Of a stretch of DNA of 64,000 nucleotides, positions 35,795 through 48,025 are shown in pieces. The notes under the pieces are model-generated. The model saw only the letters and a program-made list of their open reading frames with translations, was not told the origin of the DNA and made no database searches. The first letter of the stretch is position 1. Each line of letters starts with the position of its first letter. The position numbers and the translations under genes were made by a program. Location: the NCBI GenBank assembly GCA_016508695.1, contig VNKQ01000003.1:2046001-2110000 (forward strand), read 5' to 3'. The DNA is from Hyphodiscus hymeniophilus (lineage: Eukaryota; Ascomycota; Leotiomycetes; Helotiales; Hyphodiscaceae).

Positions 35795-36372
35795 TTTGGA
35801 GTCGAATCACTTTGAAGTGGGAAATTTGAAGTGGGAAATATGAAGTTTTCGAAAAGAAAGAGTGCAGCCAGCAACAGATATGAGGTTCGCCATTATTATG
35901 CCTGAGTCGTTTGGCTTTTGCCGACGTCGATATCTGCAGCTAGAAAGCGACATCGAGCCTGCGATTTGATAGCAACAAGCCAAAGAGGGTCTCCGTGGGG
36001 CAAAATATGTTGACAAGCCTTGGCAATGGTAGTAATCTTCTCAAACCTGCGCAGAGAGCCTTGGCTGACACTAAGAAAACTAAGAGGATGAGGCACGTGA
36101 CGTAGGTTGAATGTTCAATCACGTGTCGACATGCTGCCTGGGACTACCTGGGATGCGTGGTGAGAAGGAATGAGGTGGTTACAAAGGTATGACGAAAGAT
36201 TGACCAATCAATAAGGGGAGCCTACAAGATAGTGTGTATGCTCGGAGCTAGACCTTAGCATTTTCTCCATATTTCTCGAAAATCCATTTAAAGCTCCAAC
36301 AGCGAATCCCTGACGACTTATCTTTCTTCTTTGACGGAAAGAAATCCAAAGAAACTTGCTCTCGAATCCAAT
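35795..36372. promoter_or_regulatory. Shared divergent promoter of ferric reductase and Mn-SOD
   Basis: 578 bp separate the two start codons, so both promoters lie here. I looked for the fungal iron-repressor site ATCWGATAA and saw no exact copy. Co-regulation is an inference from layout. Confidence 0.5.
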
Positions 36373-37079
36373 ATGTCTGCTCCATTGAAGTACTCGCTCC
36401 CGCAGCTGCCATACTCATACAGTGTCAGTCCACCCCAGCCTTGCTTTGACAATGAAATTTGACCACAATCCAGGCCCTCGAGCCTGCAATCAGCGCTCAG
36501 ATTATGACTTTGCATCACAGCAAGCATCACCAAACATACATCAACAACCTGAATGCCGCGCTGGTCTCTCAAGCTGCAGCTTTTAGCAAAGGAGATATCG
36601 TCGCACAGTTGCATCTCCAAGAAGCCATTCGTTTCAATGCCGGAGGACACATCAACCACACATTGTTCTGGGAGAACTTGTCGCCCGCAGCCTCAGTATC
36701 ATCCCAGCTGGCTTCGGCGCCTAAGCTGACAACCGCCATCAAAGCACGTTGGGGTTCTATTGAGGAATTCCAAGACAAATTCAATGCTACACTCTTGGGA
36801 CTCAAGGGCAGTGGGTGGGGATGGCTGGTTCAAGACCTGAATTCAGATATTCTTGAAATCACCACAAGCAAAGATCAGGATATCGTGCCGGCGGGGAAGA
36901 AACCGCTCATGGGTATAGATATGTGGGAGCATGCATATTATCTGCGGTATTTGAATGATAAGGGAAGCTATACTAAGGGAATCTGGAAAGTCATCAACTG
37001 GAAGAAAGTTGAAGAGCGTTTTGGAAGTGGTATTGAGGATGTCTTCGGTCCTCTGGCAGGGTTAAAGAGTGTGATGTGA
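36373..37079 (+). CDS. Superoxide dismutase [Mn], no presequence
   Basis: Two exons, 36373-36423 and 36474-37079, make 218 residues. The intron uses GTCAGT and ends CCAG, joining PYSYS to ALEPAISAQIM. Metal ligands are all present: His31 (LHHSKHH), His in GGHINHTLFWENL, and Asp/His in MGIDMWEHAYYLRYLN. KGSGWGWLV is the Mn/Fe-SOD signature, and overall similarity is to Mn enzymes. The N-terminus begins directly at the mature domain (MSAPLKYSLPQLPYSY), so unlike mitochondrial Sod2 it should be cytosolic. It converts superoxide to H2O2 and O2. Divergent neighbour of the ferric reductase. Confidence 0.95.
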
Positions 37080-38106
37080 AGGGTTTACCTTGATGGTGAC
37101 CTTGAGGGGTAGATATGTAATCATGCAGGGAGCCACACTGGTGGGTTCAGTTCGCAGAAGTGGACGGGAAATTTGACAATTAACACAAATCTTGGCTCTT
37201 CGTGGGCTTCAATGCCGCATATGATAAATGCACTCGCTTGAGCATTGATGCTCAAATGACCGCGAACTTGCTCATCAATACTTGCACGTGACACGCGACA
37301 TCGCCACTTCATATGCACTCGCATTTTGTCTTTTCTCGCTGCGTGGTGACCTTAAAGATCTTTGACCACCAGATCAAAGATCAAAGGATCATTGTCTTGT
37401 CGTACTTGTTCTCGCCGACACCAAAGACCGTTCTACCTCAACCAAAATCTTCCGTCGACAATCATAGTTCTCCACAACCGAGCCATGAGAACCGAAAATT
37501 AGACGGCTACCTCGCATGCGCCGCCTCTGCTCAAGGGGCTCCTTGAGCAATGGTGTGAACATCGTATGCTTCTCCAAACCGAGTAGAATCACATCAGCCT
37601 TCTTACTCACGCACGAGTCACGACCACGATGCTCGCATCGATTTCGAGAGCTTTCGCACAATTGCTCGTACTCACCCTCAAGACCTGACTTGTTCGTCCT
37701 AAATATGTATTTTCCGATGCTGCACGCTGCGTATACGACGTAGTCTTCATCTCCTCGAACATGTCTATCGAATTATGACACTCGCATGCCACAACGCAAC
37801 GAAAGGCTGCGAGCCTCTGTTAGCAAGGGATTCATCCCATGCTCCGTTGCTGGATCCGGCGCATGCAATGAAGGGATTGCCGAAAGATGTAGACTCTCAG
37901 TCGAGGTCCGATGGGGACAGGAAACGATCTGGTGGATCTGATGATTGGAGATTTTGATGTGTCAGGCCGTTAGCTGATACTGTAAGAGATCCCTACTTTC
38001 AGACTACTGTAACCCCCCACCCTTGGGCAGAAAGGTGGATGCTACCAATTTATGTGCAGGACACGGCTTGTCTTGATTACTTATCCTTCATTGAGCGAAA
38101 CAATGA
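37080..38106. other. Intergenic region, about 1 kb
   Basis: 3' flanks of two converging genes (Mn-SOD and alcohol dehydrogenase). Open stretches here have no domains. No repeat or RNA gene recognised. Confidence 0.4.
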
Positions 38107-39443
38107 TCATAAAAGCTTCCCCTCCAATTCTGTGCTCAAAATTGCCCTATATCGTACTTTCCCGCTCTCCAGTGCAGCCAACGCTCTCGTTAGTCCCTCC
38201 GCAGTCATGGGAAACTGTTCAATCCACGGCTTAATACCATGGCGAGCGGCAAATGCCAAAGCATCCACGTGGTTCTTCCGGGATGCTTCGGAGCTTGCAC
38301 TTTGAAACTGTTAGAGAGTGGTTTGGATGTTGAAAGGTCAAACTTGCATAATGCGGTGGCCAGGAAGCAAGAAAGGCATGTAGCTGAAATATGCGGATTA
38401 GAAAATAACGCAACTCCAAAGCGTCAAGACTCTTACGGGATAATGAGCGGCTCCCCTTGAATGGCGAGTAGGACGATTCGAGCTCGGCGTGAGAGGAAAG
38501 GAATGAGTCTTGGCGTCATTGTAAGCGCCTGGCTCTCAATCCGCCATGGGGAACGTACATATCAAAGTTTGGCAGGCCGTTCCCACAGAGCAGTAATACA
38601 TTGACACCTCCTCTGACATTTGGAATTGCTTCGGACGCAGATGATAGAACACAGAACTCGGTGGCTCCGAGAGCCATTGCATCGGCCATCTTGTCGTCGC
38701 TAGACGAGAACACTGTCACATCGCAGCCCATAGCGCGCGCATACATGACGGCGATATGGCCAAGGCCACCAAGACCGACGATGCCGACTCGATCGGAAGG
38801 TTTAGTTTCAGCTGCATCTAAGGCTTCATACACGGTAATCTGACGGTTCAGCGTCCATAGCAGACAAAGGGGGTTGCATGAGCTCACGCCAGCGCAGTTC
38901 AAAGGCCCTGCATGCTTAGACTCGATTTCATCAGGAATCGAATAGACAAAGTCTTGATGCTTCACCACGTAGTCCCCAAACGCACCCTGTTCTAATTCAC
39001 CATATTTTTGCCCCCGTGATTCGGGACAGTACTGTCGATATCCGGATAAACACTCACGGCAGTGGCCACAAGACTGCCGAATATCAGATCGAATCGGGAA
39101 GTGTAACGAAAGTGAACTCAATGTTTCATACCGCGAACTGCCATCTATAGAAAGGTAAGTCTCATGAATGAAAAATGATAACGCGGCGGATTAGGTTTTA
39201 CCCCCACCCAACTCTCTGGCCGATCTTCACTAAAGTCACCTCATTGCCAGCCCTCTCAACGATGCCAACGCCTTCATGCCCAAGACCACATCCAGTAATT
39301 CTGTCGTGTACATCGGTCCCACACAATCCTGAATGTGTTACCTTGACTAGAACTTCAACGCCACCGATCGCACGCACAGAAGTCTTGACCTGCACCTTGC
39401 CATCTGGGCCACCTGCCAGGTAGGTGAGCTTCTGGAAATTCAT
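38107..39443 (-). CDS. Zinc-dependent alcohol dehydrogenase (MDR, CAD-like), seven exons with microexon and GC-AG intron
   Basis: Exons 39443-39202, 39144-39132, 39073-38888, 38839-38559, 38508-38437, 38383-38348 and 38299-38107 give 340 residues. Exon 2 is only 13 nt and completes VGWGWQFASCGHC. Motifs: catalytic zinc Cys41 with GHE (56-57); structural zinc Cys87, 90, 93, 101 in SCGHCRECLSGYRQYC; NADP-binding VGIVGLGGLGHIA. The penultimate splice needs a GC donor: CGC ATT AT then GCAAGT, and a 48-nt intron with CTAAC ending CAAAG gives HRIIASSEASRKNHVDALAF, a perfect family match. The GT alternative is a 36-nt intron with a worse match. The frame otherwise appears to stop at 38516, which would lose the last 100 residues. 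It oxidises or reduces alcohols/aldehydes with NADP(H); substrate unknown. Confidence 0.9.
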
Positions 39444-42400
39444 GAAGAGGAATGAGCGCGAGGCTGAGCACAAAAGCCTGCAGTGAGAAAGCCGATAAAA
39501 TATGGCAATTGGTGCAACGGGCCTTGTAAGTACAAGAGTTTGCAGAGTGGGCCGCAACGTACAGGTAGCCCCGTAACGACAAGGCAGATAGACTGATTGG
39601 TCAAACCCCAAAATAGATCAGTTTAGGATGTCAGTTGTCCCGGATTCACAACATACTCATTTCTCTGTGCCGATACCACAACAGCATTATTGTCCCTAAA
39701 CGCGACGACATCGAGCAATCGTTGCACTTCCTGCTCCGTGTTTCTTGCCTTGTATCCCAATCTATCCTCCTTCTTTCTCATACAGGGCCATTTCCTGTAC
39801 AACGAAATCGCACTCCCGGACTTTGAGCTGTCAATGCTTGTAGAGTTCTGGAAATCCGAGAAGGACGTTGGTCACGCTTCTCAACTGGGTAGTATTTGTG
39901 AACGCGATGGGCTGGTCTCGATCATGTCATTGGATGAAGCCTGAATTTCTGGCATGAAAATAATAACCAATATTGTTACTCGAGTACATCGAGTGTGTTT
40001 CGAGATTGCTTTTCTATATCACGCCCGTCTCAGAGAGGCGGATTGATAACATTGCTGGCTGGGTTATCAGAAGATAGCAGTGCTACTTTGCGTGGACCAC
40101 GTGGTGCAGCTTTCGGTGGAAGCGTGATGAAACCGGCTACCGCCAAAACTGTGACCAGTGGAACTTCTCACGCTGATGAAGGCAGTGCTGGGGTTGAGGG
40201 AGTTCTTCTTAAAGTAAAAGGGATCCTAAGAAAAACATTCCCACACACGGGTCGGGCGCAATAGGAATAGATGATAAAGGGCGATTGCTTTCCGTGCTGG
40301 TAACACCACGGCTTGCCACTTGCTGGAATGTAATATAAACATTGGAATACCCTCTGCCCGCATACGTTGAATAGCTAAATAAATGACGACTATGAACAAA
40401 TTTTCAGATTTAGAGCATCTGATCTCAGCAGCGTGGTGTCCATGTGGCAGAGTCATAGTAGGGCAGGCCTTGGGAAGTTGAGTCTGTGGCTGGCTGCAGG
40501 TCCCGGCCAGCCACACGGAAACCCGCATTGTGTTGAGTATCAATCATCACGTTGTGTCTTTCTCTACAACCTTAGTCGATTCCATACCTAGCGCTCGCCA
40601 GCACGTCGTTATATATATACCAAGAGGTAGACCTCAAAATGCCCTCCTTATGTCCCTCGCGTTCCTCATTCCTGCGGCCCCTCGCTGGCACTTGAACTCC
40701 CCCTGGGCTCCACCAACATCGACAAATACCCGCTCACCTTGCTCTAATCTCAACACAATTGCACATCACAATACAATGTCTCGCCATGGCCGTGTTCTCA
40801 ACGCCGGGATGCTCCAGAGAGGTTCGAAGGAGATCAACAACATCGGACTTGCACTCAGTACCGCGGGTAACGCTCGCTCGGTGGGCTGTTTGCCTCCCTG
40901 CATCCCTTCAAAGGCACTCACGACACTTGCGGCTGCTATGACGGCGACTGTCATGAGATTTCAACATGTCAAGGCGCAGAAGGCAAGGGTCGATTTGATG
41001 CGAAGCCAATGCTGCTCGGCTACGGAGGGAAGGCTCTTTATCTGAGTGCAATGTGTAGAACTGGCGGTTTGAAGAAGGGAGGTCGCTCCCATCGATAAAG
41101 TAAATCTATTTTCTGGTAAGTTCTCTCAAGAAGCTCTAGTTCGACGCTTAACGTGTCTAGCCGAAAGCGCCTTCCAATTGCTGAGGGTCAAATGCCTTCT
41201 AAATCCTCGATCAGTTGGATCAACGACATCAGTCTCAATGTCCTCGCCGCAATTTTGGCATAGACTGCAAAGGCCGGTGCCGAGGGAATAACGGGATAGA
41301 AGAGGAGAGAAATGTGAGGCAGGGCTTATGTTTGTAGTTTGTAGAACTTCGGCATACGTATCGTTTGTCGACAAGGTAAGTTCATGGATTTCCCCTCCGT
41401 TCGTTCTGCAGTTGGAACCCTTCTTCACTTTTAGCCTTTAGTTCTACCCATGTACAGCATGATTTCCAAATCGACAATGTCTCATGTTTCGAGACTCGAC
41501 TCACTTGAGATTTTTGGATATCGATGTCCTCCATTTGTCTACCCCTGACTAACGACTCATTAGACGAAGAAGGGATTCAGCAGGGCAGGGAACCGAACCA
41601 GCCGAGGCACATCCCACCTCTTCGCTAAAGGGGGTCTCTAAACCGAGCCCACGTCGTTAGCGAGGCTTCTATTCCGCCTTGACCTCTATTAATAAACATT
41701 TTGCAATGGCACAGCAATCTCTTGCCCGTCATCATGTCATGAGCCCATGGCCCATGACGGAAGCCTTCGATGGCCATCCCAATCTCCTTCTACAGTACTA
41801 GGCATCATTGCATCAATGCGAATGTAGATTCGCGCGCCAGATGCGTCGAAGAATCTGATCTAAAGATACACCAGGGAACCGATCCAGCGATTATCGGAAA
41901 TTGATATCATGTCAATCGCGACCCACGCTTTGGGCCACAACTCCACATACGGCACACGCCTATGTATGTAAGTGGCGAGTGCAACATTACGGAGTATGAT
42001 ATGGCTATCTGGGCAAGCCCTGCCACAGACTATGCCCGAACGCATGGTCCTCCTCCAGCCTTCCCCTCTTTCCCAGCCTTCGATAGGCATTTTCGTTTTG
42101 CTGCCATCAAAAGGTAGTCTTTGATGCTTGGCCCCTGACATCAAAGTGCCCTTATTGCTGCAACCAAGTCTTGTGCCTCAAATGGCGGTGTACTTCGCAA
42201 CGCTTCGAGATGACTTTTCGTGTCACGGTTACGATACAGTAATGCTTCTTCTTACGATGAGCCAAGAATTACATGCCGTCGTTCCGAAATGGATACGGAG
42301 GCTGAGGGCGGTATGCCAACAACATGAGATCTTTTTCTGGACGACCTACTGCAGCTAAGTTATTAAATCAGCCACCATCGTAAAAGGCAAATGGATACGA

Positions 42401-42715
42401 CTTTTTTCAAGCTTAAATTTCCACTTGCGACTAGTTTTGACAACGGCCTGGGGTAAACAACAGGGGCAGGATCTGCAGGGTGCAGCAGCACCGAGTCACG
42501 CACATGTTTTTCTGACATTGATTTTCGTACTTCGTAAAAAGGTTCCCCCGACCTCTCTGTTCTGCTGAGAGAATACGATTGTGCTCTCTTAAATGTGTTT
42601 TTATTCTCTCTATAAACTTTCGTTGATTGTTAATTTTTAATGTTTTTGTTGCTACAACCATCGTACGTCTTCAAATCCACTCGCTTGAATTGAAGTTCAT
42701 TACCCCACCACCAGT
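39444..42715. other. Long gene-poor region, about 3.3 kb
   Basis: No supported gene. Open stretches such as 40530-41045 (+) and 39995-40264 (+) have no domain and no splice pattern. A 7-nt inverted repeat (TCGCTAA/TTAGCGA, 41622-41663) is too short to interpret. The right end must hold the galactose oxidase promoter. Confidence 0.45.
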
Positions 42716-45135
42716 ATGGTCAAATTTTGGTTTCCATTCGTGGTTGCTGCCAGCCAGCAGCTGGTAGCATCACAAGTAATATCACAGGTGATACCACAAG
42801 CTAAAGTGGCCACAACCAACAATTTCGAGACCATGTTCCCAGTTGGAAATGCACTCGCCCTGACAGCAGCACCATTAGCGGGGACATACACTGGGATCAC
42901 GGCCGACACTTTCCAAAGCACAAACCCCCCAGGCAACGCAATTGACCAAAACTCCTCGAGCTTTTGGCATTCGGAGTACAGTCCTGTCTTAACCCCGTTG
43001 CCCCATCAAGCAACACTTGACCTGGGCTCTTCGCAAACAATAAATGGTTTTACTTACTTGCCCCGCCAAGACGGGCTAGAGAACGGGAATATCGGGAGAT
43101 ATGGCCTTGAAGTGAGCACCGATAAGGTGACCTGGACTGTCGTTTCAAATGCAACTTGGCTCGACGATCAATCTACCAAGGTGGTGGGATTCCCAACGAG
43201 AGCCGTTCGATATGTTCGCATCACGGCGTTCACAGAGGCTGGGAATCGTGGACCATGGTACGTTATCTTAAGCCGCCCTCTTTTCCTCAAAAGACTTGCA
43301 TGAGCAAGCGACACTCGCTCTCCGTTTCTGCTTCAATCATCTATGCAATACTAAGGAAACCATCATGTTATGCTCCGTTTGCTGATCTTTGATGAATATA
43401 GGACGAGCGCGGCTGAATTTGGAGTCACACTTCCATCCCCAGTCAACCCAACTACTGCAAACAAAATAATTGGACAATGGAGCCCGGTCATTCCATTTCC
43501 CATAGTGGCCGCTGCTGGATTTGTTGAGCATCACACTGGGAAAATCCTTACTTTCTCGGCATTTGAGCCGAATCAGTACGTTGGCGGCTCTGGCAATACG
43601 TATACTGCCATATATGATCCTTCTACTGGGTGAGTAATATCCCAGCAAATGAATCTCTACCTTGGCTGTCTGCCATCCTTCGAATTTCCTCTCAGTTCTT
43701 TCTCTTCTCTTATGAAAAAATGCTTACGTTCTCCACAGCTCGGTCTCAGAGGTGGACATTACAAACACTGGCCATGATATGTTCTGTCCAGGCATGAACT
43801 TAGACGCCGACGGCAGGGCAATTGTCACAGGTGGATCTGACGCAATTAAAACAAGTGCCTTCAGACCTTCTGTAGGTGACTGGCTCACGCTAGCCCCCAT
43901 GCAAATCCAACGAGGCTACCAAGCTTCTACCCTGTGCTCAGATGGACGAACTTTTACCATCGGTGGATCATGGAACGGACCGCTCGGTGGAAAGAACGGG
44001 GAGATTTACAATGGAGCAGCGAACACATGGACCAAGCTGCCCGGATGCCCAGTGGCCCCTATGCTCACGAATGACCAACAAGGTATATTCCGCCAGGACA
44101 ATCATGGGTGGCTATTTGGGTGGAAGAATGGATATGTCTTCCAGGCGGGACCTAGTTCGGCAATGAACTGGTATGGCACGTCTGGCACAGGGTCTCAAAG
44201 TGCTGCTGGAAAGCGAGGCACCGACCCTGATTCTATGAATGGCAATGCAGTCATGTATGATGCGTTGAACGGCAAAATACTCACAGTCGGAGGAAGTCCA
44301 AGTTACGGTCCCTCCACTGCCACCGCTAACGCCCACATCATCACTATTGGGGCCCCCAACACGACGCCCACGGTGCAATCCATCAACCCAATGTGGTATG
44401 CGCGAGCGTTTGCGAATAGTGTCGTGCTTCCCGACGGCCAGGTGTTTATCACTGGTGGCCAACTTCAGGCGATGCCTTTTACAGATACGACAGCTGTTTT
44501 CATCTCCGAGATTTGGAACCCTGTGACCACGAATTTTGTTAGGACAGCTTCACATGCTGTTCCCCGGACATATCACAGTATTGCTCTGCTTATGTTGGAT
44601 GGAAAAGTTTTCACGGCTGGAGGTGGAATGGTTCGTAGTCATTTTTCTTTATTCCCGTTTCAGACGGTTTCAGGGGTAGCGAGACAGCTCGCCTCCCAAG
44701 CTTCCCTTCCCCACTCTCTTTCAACCCAAAGCATAACTGACTCCGAAAATCTAATAGTGCGGCGACTGCTCCACAAACCATGAAGACGCCCAGATCTACA
44801 GCCCACCGTATCTCTTCAACGCTGACGGTTCTCTCGCGACTCGACCAGTGATCAGCGCCGTGTCCTCTACTAAATTCGCAGTCGGCTCGACCTTCACTGC
44901 CACCACGAGTGCTGCCAGCCCAAGCTGGTGCATGATCCGATATGGATCCGCGACACATACTGTTGATACCGATCAACGCCGCATCCCTCTGACTGCCACG
45001 AAGAATAGTGGCGGGACTTACACCTTCACCTTGCCAGGTGACTCCGGCATCGTGCTTCCTGGATATTACATGCTGTTCGCTCTATCGAACGGGACGCCGA
45101 GTGTTGCGACGACGCTGCAAATTACAGTTGCTTAA
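42716..45135 (+). CDS. Galactose oxidase (AA5_2) precursor with N-terminal CBM32/discoidin domain
   Basis: Four exons, 42716-43257, 43402-43629, 43739-44630 and 44758-45135, make 679 residues. A hydrophobic signal segment (about 3-20) is followed by an F5/8-type C domain (about 45-180; GNAIDQNSSSFWHSEY, DLGSSQTINGFTYLPRQ). The kelch barrel has Cys273 (DMFCPGM) and Tyr317 (RGYQAST), 44 apart as in the Cys228-Tyr272 thioether cofactor of Fusarium galactose oxidase. Trp335 (GGSW) matches Trp290. Copper ligands Tyr/His are in RTYHSIALL and the third His in CMIRYGSATHTVDTDQRR. All cofactor residues are present, so an active copper-radical oxidase is expected. Its C6-oxidation of galactose or other primary alcohols makes H2O2 outside the cell. 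Confidence 0.94.
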
Positions 45136-45854
45136 TGCGGTATGCCAATTGGGGCTTTTTTCCAGTGCATTTGGTATCATCTATGCATTTGATGGACGCT
45201 TGTGGAACGCACGACAGCAAGCTTTGAGCCTTCGGTCGAGTTAAATTGCGCCTCTTGTCTCCTCTGTCATCATATAATTCGTAATATATAATGTAAAGTT
45301 TTTGTATAGCTCTTGAGACCACTTTCAACATTCTTAGACGTTCTTTGTGAATCGTCAGTAGATCTATCCTATGTACCTTAGGCAACATACCACCAATGAG
45401 AATGAACTCAGTCACCCTAGAGAAGCGGCAGCCACAGGAGTTAGGAAGATTTACAGAGTATGCGATCCAAAACCGTTGTAGAAACGCTGTGGTGAAAATT
45501 GGAGGAACTTTTGAGCGACTGGTATGCCACATGAACTTGAAAAAATCCAATAGTATCAATTGAAGACCAGTCAACATCTGCATATAGGGAGACTCGGACC
45601 ACACTCGTAGTGTATGGGTTTCATGAATATGGGAAATAGCCAATGGTCCTTTCAGCATGTGTGAGGTGCCTATTGCTGTGCTCTTGATTTGCGTAGTGAA
45701 CTCCTAACCAAAGAAACGCCGTGCAACGCCTTGGGACGATGAACTCCTTGTGTTCTGTACCCCTTGCCACGCCAAAACTTCCCGCAATAAATCCATACCT
45801 TTCTTCCATCCACCTCGGTCAATAGAACCAGCCCAATACCCTTTTCCTGGACCC
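45136..45854. other. Intergenic region, about 720 bp
   Basis: 3' flanks of galactose oxidase and of the converging promethin-like gene. No gene recognised. Confidence 0.4.
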
Positions 45855-46453
45855 TCAATGCCCATCGACGACCTCCCCCTTGACCTCCCCGGTGTCCGTC
45901 CAGCCATCGCGCTTATTGACCACGACTTTCTTCCCATTTGGCAATCCCATCTCTGCCTTGCCTTTTACATTGATCGGCACGACGTTATACACCCATCTCG
46001 CGACCAAAAAGCTGGTCACAGCCCAGATCCACACGGCAATCCCTAGAGACACTGTGATGAAAAGGGTCGGGACGAGAACAAGGAGCGCGACGCCAATCCA
46101 GAAGAGCGAGAAGACGAGGGCAGTGATGAGAGACAAGAGAAGTGTGCCGATTGTGAACGATATGAAGAGCGCGAGGGGCGTGAAGGAGAGAATGAGTTGG
46201 ATGAAGAGGAATGTCTGTTTGTCAAGCATTAGCAATCCTAGCCTGCAACGTGAGTAGGGCACTAAGGAAATGTGCCATTTCATAGGGCAGCGCCAAATAT
46301 CCTGAAATCAAGACTTACAGCGAGGAGAGGTTGTTCATGGGAGAAGGTCCCGACATTGCTGTAAAAGCGTCCGCGAGTGTCTGGGCTGACGACGCGATCA
46401 ACGAGCGCTTGAGTGCGTGCGAAGATGCCGGATGTGCGTTGTTGGGCTGCCAT
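45855..46453 (-). CDS. Promethin/LDAF1-like lipid-droplet assembly protein
   Basis: Two exons, 46453-46319 and 46214-45855, give 164 residues; the GTAAGT intron is 104 nt. The N-terminal amphipathic lead FARTQALVDRVVSPDTRGRF is characteristic of fungal promethin-family proteins. It is followed by a long hydrophobic hairpin region (about residues 46-125) with FTIGTLLLSLITALVFSLFW and VSLGIAVWIWAVTSFLVARW. The C-terminus is short, charged and cytosolic. Metazoan LDAF1 and yeast LDO proteins bind seipin at ER-lipid-droplet contacts and set where droplets form; the same role is inferred. It lies about 4 kb from an LDAH gene, another lipid-droplet protein. Confidence 0.85.
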
Positions 46454-48025
46454 TTCAGTTGTCACCTTTGAGATCTTGAAGATTGAGCACTTGACATAAA
46501 TCTGCGGAGTTTATTAGGCTGGTGGGGATGTGTTGGCATTACTACCTTAGTAGGTAATGGCTAGAAAGCAAGTTCTTAAGAATGGAAGAGCAAGCTTCAC
46601 AATTGGAATGACGATGTTCACGTGATGCTTGATCCTTGAGGCCCACTGATTGGTGAACTTAGAGCGAGGTAAGGATGGCTCCATTTCAACATACTGTATT
46701 TGTTATTCGAAGTTGGTGTTAGAAGGAGGTTAAATGCTTAAGCCCCGAGAATGGGTTAACTCCTTTGCTGAAAGTCCTTCCCATTTGTTTTCAAAAAGCA
46801 TGGCTGAAGACAAAAAGCCTGACCCAATTTCACAAGATCGAAGTCGCGGTCCTACTTGCTCTCGAAATAGTTGCAAGCAATGACAGGCCCCAAATTGATC
46901 TCCTTCTCAAGAGCCTCCAGATTGTATATTATCCTTGGCCGGATACCCATCTTCTTCCCGCCAGCCGTGGCGTATTTCTTTGCATCGACGTCCCTGGCTG
47001 CTCAAAGAGCATAGAGACATACCGATAACATGCGCTTGGTGGCGGAGGTGCAGCACCAGCATCTACAAGCTAATCAGTATTTGTGCTTGATTGGATTTTA
47101 TAAGCAGCTTCAGGTTCAGCTTCAGCTCATGAGAGGAAAGCACCACCTTGCAAAGTCATGCCACTCGAGCACAAAACAGGTCTCAAGCTCGGAATTACTA
47201 GGCACCTTGACCACTAAAGACCTTAGGATGATAGAAAGAGATGCAACATGAATAAATTTGTTGCGCAGGAGGTTGCTAATATTGCTTTGTCTCTATCACT
47301 ATTTGGACTTCCTTCAAGCAGGCCCGTTTACGGGTTTAATCAGAATCCTCCTTTCAGAATCCTGTTCCAACATGCTAATACTTCAGCTTGATTATCAGTG
47401 GTACTAACCACATCCTAGCCGCAATGCTGTGGTATTGATATTAGAATGAGAACATTGGAAAGAGGAAAGAGAATATCTTCTGGTGAGAAGTGGGTCGCAA
47501 ACTCGCAATAGGATTCACTCGAATGGGGAATTTTTCCCCATTCAGCCAGTCTAAACGCCTCACTGGGTTGCAAAAGCCTTATCACTTCCTGTGTACCCTC
47601 CGTGCGGTTCTTGAAGAACGGTATTTTAGTATCGCCGCTAGACGACATTTCCAATTTTGGAGGATAGGGTAAGGTATGGCCAGAGAAAAGGAGGGCGAAG
47701 GGATTGAGGGATGAGGAGGCCGCCTTTAATTAGCGAGTCGGCTATTGCTGCAGGGCTTTGTCGGTGTTTGGTCTGCTGTCCGTTGCCTACTTATTGGCAA
47801 ACTTCATGCATGGCACCCCACCATCGTCATTTTCTGTGGAGGGGTGAATCACCCGTTGCGGGTTGACATTCCATTAATTATGTAAGGTCGTATTCACCAG
47901 AAGAAGAATCTGTGTGTCCTGTTTTGAGTGTGTATATCAGCCAGCTTTGTCTCTTCTCACTTGTTGTTCTTTTCTACGATCTCCTTCTATCTGCACATTT
48001 CAGTTGAAAGAATCAGCTCATCACA
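46454..48025. other. Intergenic region, about 1.6 kb
   Basis: Divergent promoters of the promethin-like and Gfo/Idh/MocA genes. No coding, repeat or RNA structure recognised. Confidence 0.4.

Noticed and set aside
38516..38557. Apparent stop of the alcohol dehydrogenase after LRARRLQ
   Set aside because: GTACGT at 38558 is a strong donor, and the spliced frame continues with the expected C-terminal domain.
40530..41045. 171-codon plus-strand open frame in the 3.3-kb gene-poor region
   Set aside because: No recognisable domain, and neighbouring frames are equally open; cannot be told from chance.
41622..41663. Inverted repeat TCGCTAA/TTAGCGA
   Set aside because: Seven-base arms with a 28-nt loop are expected by chance in this length of DNA.
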